Part shown: positions 59,901-64,000 of the stretch, piece after piece
Layout of the letters: every line of letters starts with the position of its first letter
Numbering within the stretch: position 1 is the stretch's first letter
Source of the DNA: Adenanthera pavonina
Taxonomy: Eukaryota; Streptophyta; Magnoliopsida; Fabales; Fabaceae
DNA length: 64,000 bases
Assembly (NCBI GenBank): GCA_026686845.1
Contig: JAIVEN010000012.1
Coordinates: forward strand, 24,554,501-24,618,500
Direction: 5' to 3'
Program-made: the position numbers and the translations under genes
Notes under the pieces: model-generated
The model's input: the letters and a program-made list of their open reading frames with translations, nothing else
What the model was told of the DNA's origin: nothing
Database searches by the model: none

Positions 59901-61490
59901 TTCACCTAAAACATAAGATCCCAATTCATTCACAATACACTATTAGTAAAGTACAAACAATAACAGTACAAAATGTTGAATGCTTCATGATATATAATTG
60001 CCAAAACTGTGGTCTTTCGTTTTGAAAAAAAGCATGTTGTCGTAATCTTTGGGACCGGTCAGACCAATGCAAACGTGGATTTTTGCCTCACTCACGTTCT
60101 GTAGCTTTCTGTTGGTCTTTCTCACTATCCAAACAAAACCAAGGACCCACCCTAGTGTGTTTCAGGACAAAATGGCAGATGGCCACACGGGGCGGTTGCA
60201 ATATTAAACAAGTTCAATATAAATTAAATATGTCAAATTTTTTCCCAAATTAAAAAAGTTAGATGGGTTGAATTCCGATACTTTTTAGAATTAGACAAGT
60301 CCACAACTCAAAAAATAATTATAAAGGTGTTTAAATGATTTTCGCATTGATATTAGAATCCAAATTAACATTCTTATGAAATATAAGTCATATTCATACC
60401 AACTAAAATAATCTTTCATGGCATATTCGAGTCTTTCTTCCTTGTCAATTTGCTAAACCAAAGCATTAAAGGGGAAAAGATAGGAAAGGCAGTCAAAAAC
60501 ATTGTGATAGCCCAGATAAAGAGTGAGTGGGGTGTTTACAGTAAAAAGATTTCACTATGAGGAACTCTAATTTTTAAGATTAAATTAAAAGCCAAAATAA
60601 AAAAACAACAAGAAGGGATATCAAGTTGGGATGCTTTCTTTAGTGTTTGATGCTCATCCCTTTAATTTCTTCGCAAAAAGGAGAAATCAATGAAACTCAA
60701 AACCATCTTCCATTGTATTTTTGGAATCTTTCATCACCTTCTAAGTCTTATAAAATACGTTCCTAATCCAATTTTTCCTTTAGTTAAATAAATTACACAG
60801 GTATTTTTCAAAATTTTCTTGTTAAGTAATGTAGGTTTCTCTTTTATTTTTATAATGCATAAAAAAATCTAAAAAACAAAAGGATTGCATTATAGTTTAC
60901 TTTATTTTTAAACTTTTTACTAAAATTCCTCGAGTAACTTAAAAATATTTTTTGAATGAAAGATAATTTAATTAAAAAATAAAAATCAGTATTCTGGGTT
61001 TACATGGCAAGTTAATTTACATAACTTCTGTGAATTGAATCAACTTTAACAATCTCCTTTGTAACACTAAAAAGTGAAAGGAGATTTTAATATTAGCCTA
61101 AGAAATAGTTAAGCAAACTTCACCTCTAAGCTTAACTGAAGATGACAGTAATCAATAAGCTAGATCTTTTTAATTCAACAAGCAAAAATATATTCAATAA
61201 TGTACAATTTACATATAACAAAAGAGCATTTTGCTATTCACGCCACAAGCTTATTTATAGATCATAGCTGTGACCAAATTTTTAGCCCACATGTGTAACC
61301 AGGAACCAGTTCTCATCAAATTCTCCGGTAAAAATCTTGTGTGCCGGATCAATCAGTGAAGGAAACGGAAGGAAAATTAGGACATTTCCTTAACAAAATA
61401 TACAGATTGCTGCTTAACAACTTATAATGCTGGCATTACCTTTATATGGGTTCAAGATTCAAAAACCAGAAATGAATGGGTAGAAAATGC
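57000..61490. other. Intergenic region between SCL3 and MUS81
   Basis: Includes the distal promoter of gene 7 (57000 to about 57300). The rest is AT-rich, with short open frames near 58135-58404 and 58660-58842 that have no family resemblance. A possible MITE end (GAACCTGTTTGGTCGGAAT, about 57888) has no partner that I could find. No gene is supported. Confidence 0.5.
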
Positions 61491-61495
61491 AACAG

Positions 61496-63351
61496 TCAGC
61501 TGCCCCAAACTAACTGGAAAATGTTCCTACTGGCAACTGCATTGATCACATTATTACTCTGTCTTCTCAGCATGTCCTCTTGCGCACAAACATCGCCATC
61601 CTAATAGAACCGAGCACTTGGGATAAGTCAAAATTAGGAGAGGGAGAGTGGCATGCAAAAGGTCGGCCAAGTTTAACAGCTAGGCATCCCAACCAAGATT
61701 TATTAATTGAAGCATAATCAATAGGCTTTGGAGGACTGATACTTTAGAAACATAATCATATCATGTTTGATATAGGTCCGACACTAGTAACAAACATAAC
61801 ACCACACTTCAAATTATGTTGAAACACTATATTTTGTCGAATGAAGACTAAATAACTAGTTAAAACGTCTTGCCCTAATGGAGCCCTGAGCTGCCTCTCA
61901 AATCTAGTTCAATACCCTAACGTTCTCAGCAAGCATATTATTCCAAACACATTAACCAACGGAGTAAATATTGGGTTCTTAAAGAAAAGATAGACTCACA
62001 AGACAAGAGTAGGCATTGGCAAGTGAGAGAAGTGTGGGGTACAAATCCAGCACAGCCAGGGCAACCTCCTCTGTCACCTGAGGGACCTGCATTTTTAAGA
62101 GTCTAAATCAGAGGCATTTAACTGATTTATCAGTTGAAAGGGTGTGGCACCATATTCATTCATCTAATTTGCCAATAACCATTTCTAACTGAAAAGCTTA
62201 GACAACTAAATTAAAGTCAATAAGTAGGTTTCTTGTAATCCCTAACGTGTGCGTTCTCACACAAAAATCCTTTGGGCTTGAACTTCGAACACCAGTTTCT
62301 GCTTACCCTGCGCTGAAATTTCATTGAATAATGAAGAATAGGAGGCACCAAGAATCAAACTGTGAAGTCATGGAGACTATCTTTTGAATGAATTCATTTT
62401 CCACTGTTGGTCCAAAAATAAATAAAAAATAAAAAAGCCATCGAGACTATGATCCCATGTCAACAACCACTGTAACTCAGCTTATAATGTCAAGTGAAGG
62501 TCCACTAGTAACATTATTATGACCTCTAACACAAGTTACAAGGGAATGCAGTTCCTGATACAAAAGTTTTGAGAAGACTAAACCATGCAATTAAAACGAA
62601 AGTAGAAAGATGAAATGGTGTCCAGCCAGTAAACCTCGAACAAAATTTATGATATTACCTTCTTCCTGCTAATAAGTATATTATTCAATTAGAACCCAGG
62701 AGAGTAAACAAAAGTCAAAACTGATAGGCGGCCCATGTTTTCTGAATATTTCATGGATACAACAGGTGTAAGCTATAACTTTCATAGCAGAGCTGCTTAT
62801 GTGTTGTAAAGAAGAATATTCACGGGTACTGATGTGGTATGAGAAAACCTCCCCAAAAGTTAGCAATTAAGTTGGGAGAATTAACTCAATTAAATATCTC
62901 ATAAAGCATCTCATACCCACTTAATAGGAACTCAAGTAAAATAGGGAACCTAACCCCAAAAGTTATCTCATAAAATATTCCATACTATTTAACGTGAGAT
63001 TTAGGTACTCCATACTATCTAAGTCCATCAAATATTCATACTTTACACATCTGAATCAAAGAAATAACCACAAGAAAAACACCAATGCCTCTTAATTTTG
63101 TAACAATGGGTACCTGCATAAGTTGGATGGCAAATACATCACTGACTGTCATTTTGTCAAGGTCTTGGCACCTTTTGATAAATTCATCAAAAGGAGGACA
63201 TGTTCTAGAGCACTTCACATGATCATCCAGAACTATTGTCTTGTAATATTGAGAAATTGCTTGGGTAAGATAACCATACTTCTTTAATGTATCAGCCAAA
63301 CCACATGTTCTCTGCACATCAAAGCCCTCCAAAATCTCTGTCGTAAAACAC
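61496..63351 (-). CDS. MUS81: MUS81 crossover-junction endonuclease, C-terminal exons (partial at the 5' side)
   Basis: Three exons are visible: 63114-63351, 62000-62086 and 61496-61600 (stop TGA at 61496-61498). The first encodes TEILEGFDVQRTCGLADTLK, then KYGYLTQAISQYYK and CQDLDKMTVSDVFAIQLMQ. The second (29 codons) encodes VPQVTEEVALAVLDLYPTLL and SLANAYSCL. The last (35 codons) encodes DGDVCAQEDMLRRQSNNVIN and ends QLVWGS. Joins are GT-AG and in frame. This is the end of the ERCC4-type nuclease domain plus the helix-hairpin-helix domain of plant MUS81, which pairs with EME1 to cut branched DNA at stalled forks and in a minor meiotic crossover pathway. The catalytic residues lie further upstream, outside the window. 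Longer open frames in the introns read through splice sites and should not be used. Confidence 0.93.
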
Positions 63352-64000
63352 CTGCACACAATGATGCTCAACAAGTTTTTCAAAAGCATATAATTTGACA
63401 GCAGACCAAAATGTTTAGCTGAACATGTAACTATGTAATCAATAACCATCCAACAAATGCACATAATTAATCATTACTAAACCAGATTGGCAACCCAAAC
63501 TATTCTTACAGGCACATACAAAAGCCTCATGCAAATTAGATTCAACGAACCATATTGATTTGAAGATAAAACAATTAAACTAATATTCCAACTAAACATA
63601 AGAAGTCCTTTTACCAAATAAATGGACATTTTGCAACTCAGAAATTTTCTTAACAAACTGTTATTCATTATCTTACACCAATCAAAAGCATGTCTAGAAT
63701 CATTTTTTTCCAATTACCAATGATGAAATTACAATAAATGTTCTTAACCAAAAAAATTACGAGAAATGCATAGCACTGAAAATGAAGAATTAAGAGACAG
63801 GAATATTGTTAATTTAACTATCAGCATTGCAATTGCTACGCAATTTCAAATAGTGAATGAACACCACTCAATCATAATGTAGCACAATTCAACACAGTTT
63901 CATTTATTGTAAATGTGATAAAAGCAGTTTTAATAATGATAATGCAAATAGATCTGATATTTGATCCATCCCCACATTCTGAACTACAGAATATGAATTA
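63352..64000 (-). other. MUS81 intron reaching the right edge
   Basis: No further MUS81 exon can be recognised here. The minus-strand frame at 63477-63713 shows no similarity to the nuclease domain and lacks a splice acceptor in phase, so it is treated as intron sequence. Confidence 0.6.

Noticed and set aside
63477..63713. An additional MUS81 exon
   Set aside because: The translation has no similarity to the nuclease domain and no in-phase splice sites.

Overview
This is a 64-kb piece of nuclear DNA from a flowering plant, most likely a eudicot. It is AT-rich. Genes are split by GT-AG introns, and the spaces between them are full of small DNA transposons (hAT, CACTA, PIF/Harbinger-like, Stowaway-like), SINEs and decayed retrotransposon pieces. 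The proteins are plant families: dirigent, GRAS/SCARECROW-LIKE 3 and a plant-type MUS81. I cannot name the species.

Layout: one dirigent-protein gene lies on the + strand (1378-1935). From about 2.3 to 57 kb there is a head-to-tail array of SCL3-like GRAS genes, all on the minus strand. Six have open reading frames: gene 1 (3560-7564), gene 2 (14082-16205), gene 3 (24396-28054), gene 5 (39074-42030), gene 6 (47437-50436) and gene 7 (54984-56837). A seventh copy is a pseudogene (gene 4, 30518-34067). An eighth is a badly decayed relic split by a MITE (about 51.3-52.3 kb). The window ends with the last three visible exons of a MUS81 nuclease gene on the minus strand (61496-63351), which continues beyond the right edge.

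The array has three structural classes, in order along the DNA. Class A (genes 1-3) has three coding exons and a Ser-rich start. Class B (pseudogene 4, genes 5 and 6) has two coding exons and has lost the linker before the last third of the protein. Gene 7 has two coding exons, keeps the full linker and looks like the conserved SCL3. In all of them, exon 1 carries only 7-10 nt of coding sequence, ending in a phase-1 intron. This shared structure, plus shared promoter-side and 3'-flank sequence, shows that the array arose by tandem duplication of a unit holding gene, promoter and flanks; transposons then stretched the units to different lengths.

Most interesting points: (i) the second intron of class A genes lies exactly where gene 7 has coding sequence, and its 3' splice site matches coding sequence in gene 7, so coding sequence appears to have become an intron; (ii) a palindrome in the 3' UTR of class A genes, greatly extended in gene 1; (iii) loss of two signature tryptophans of the SAW domain in gene 3, one through a 15-bp duplication; (iv) loss of the VHIID-region tryptophan in genes 1 and 2; (v) a CACTA insertion with visible empty sites in sister units. 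SCL3 is known to act with DELLA proteins in gibberellin signalling; a role for the derived copies is inference only.
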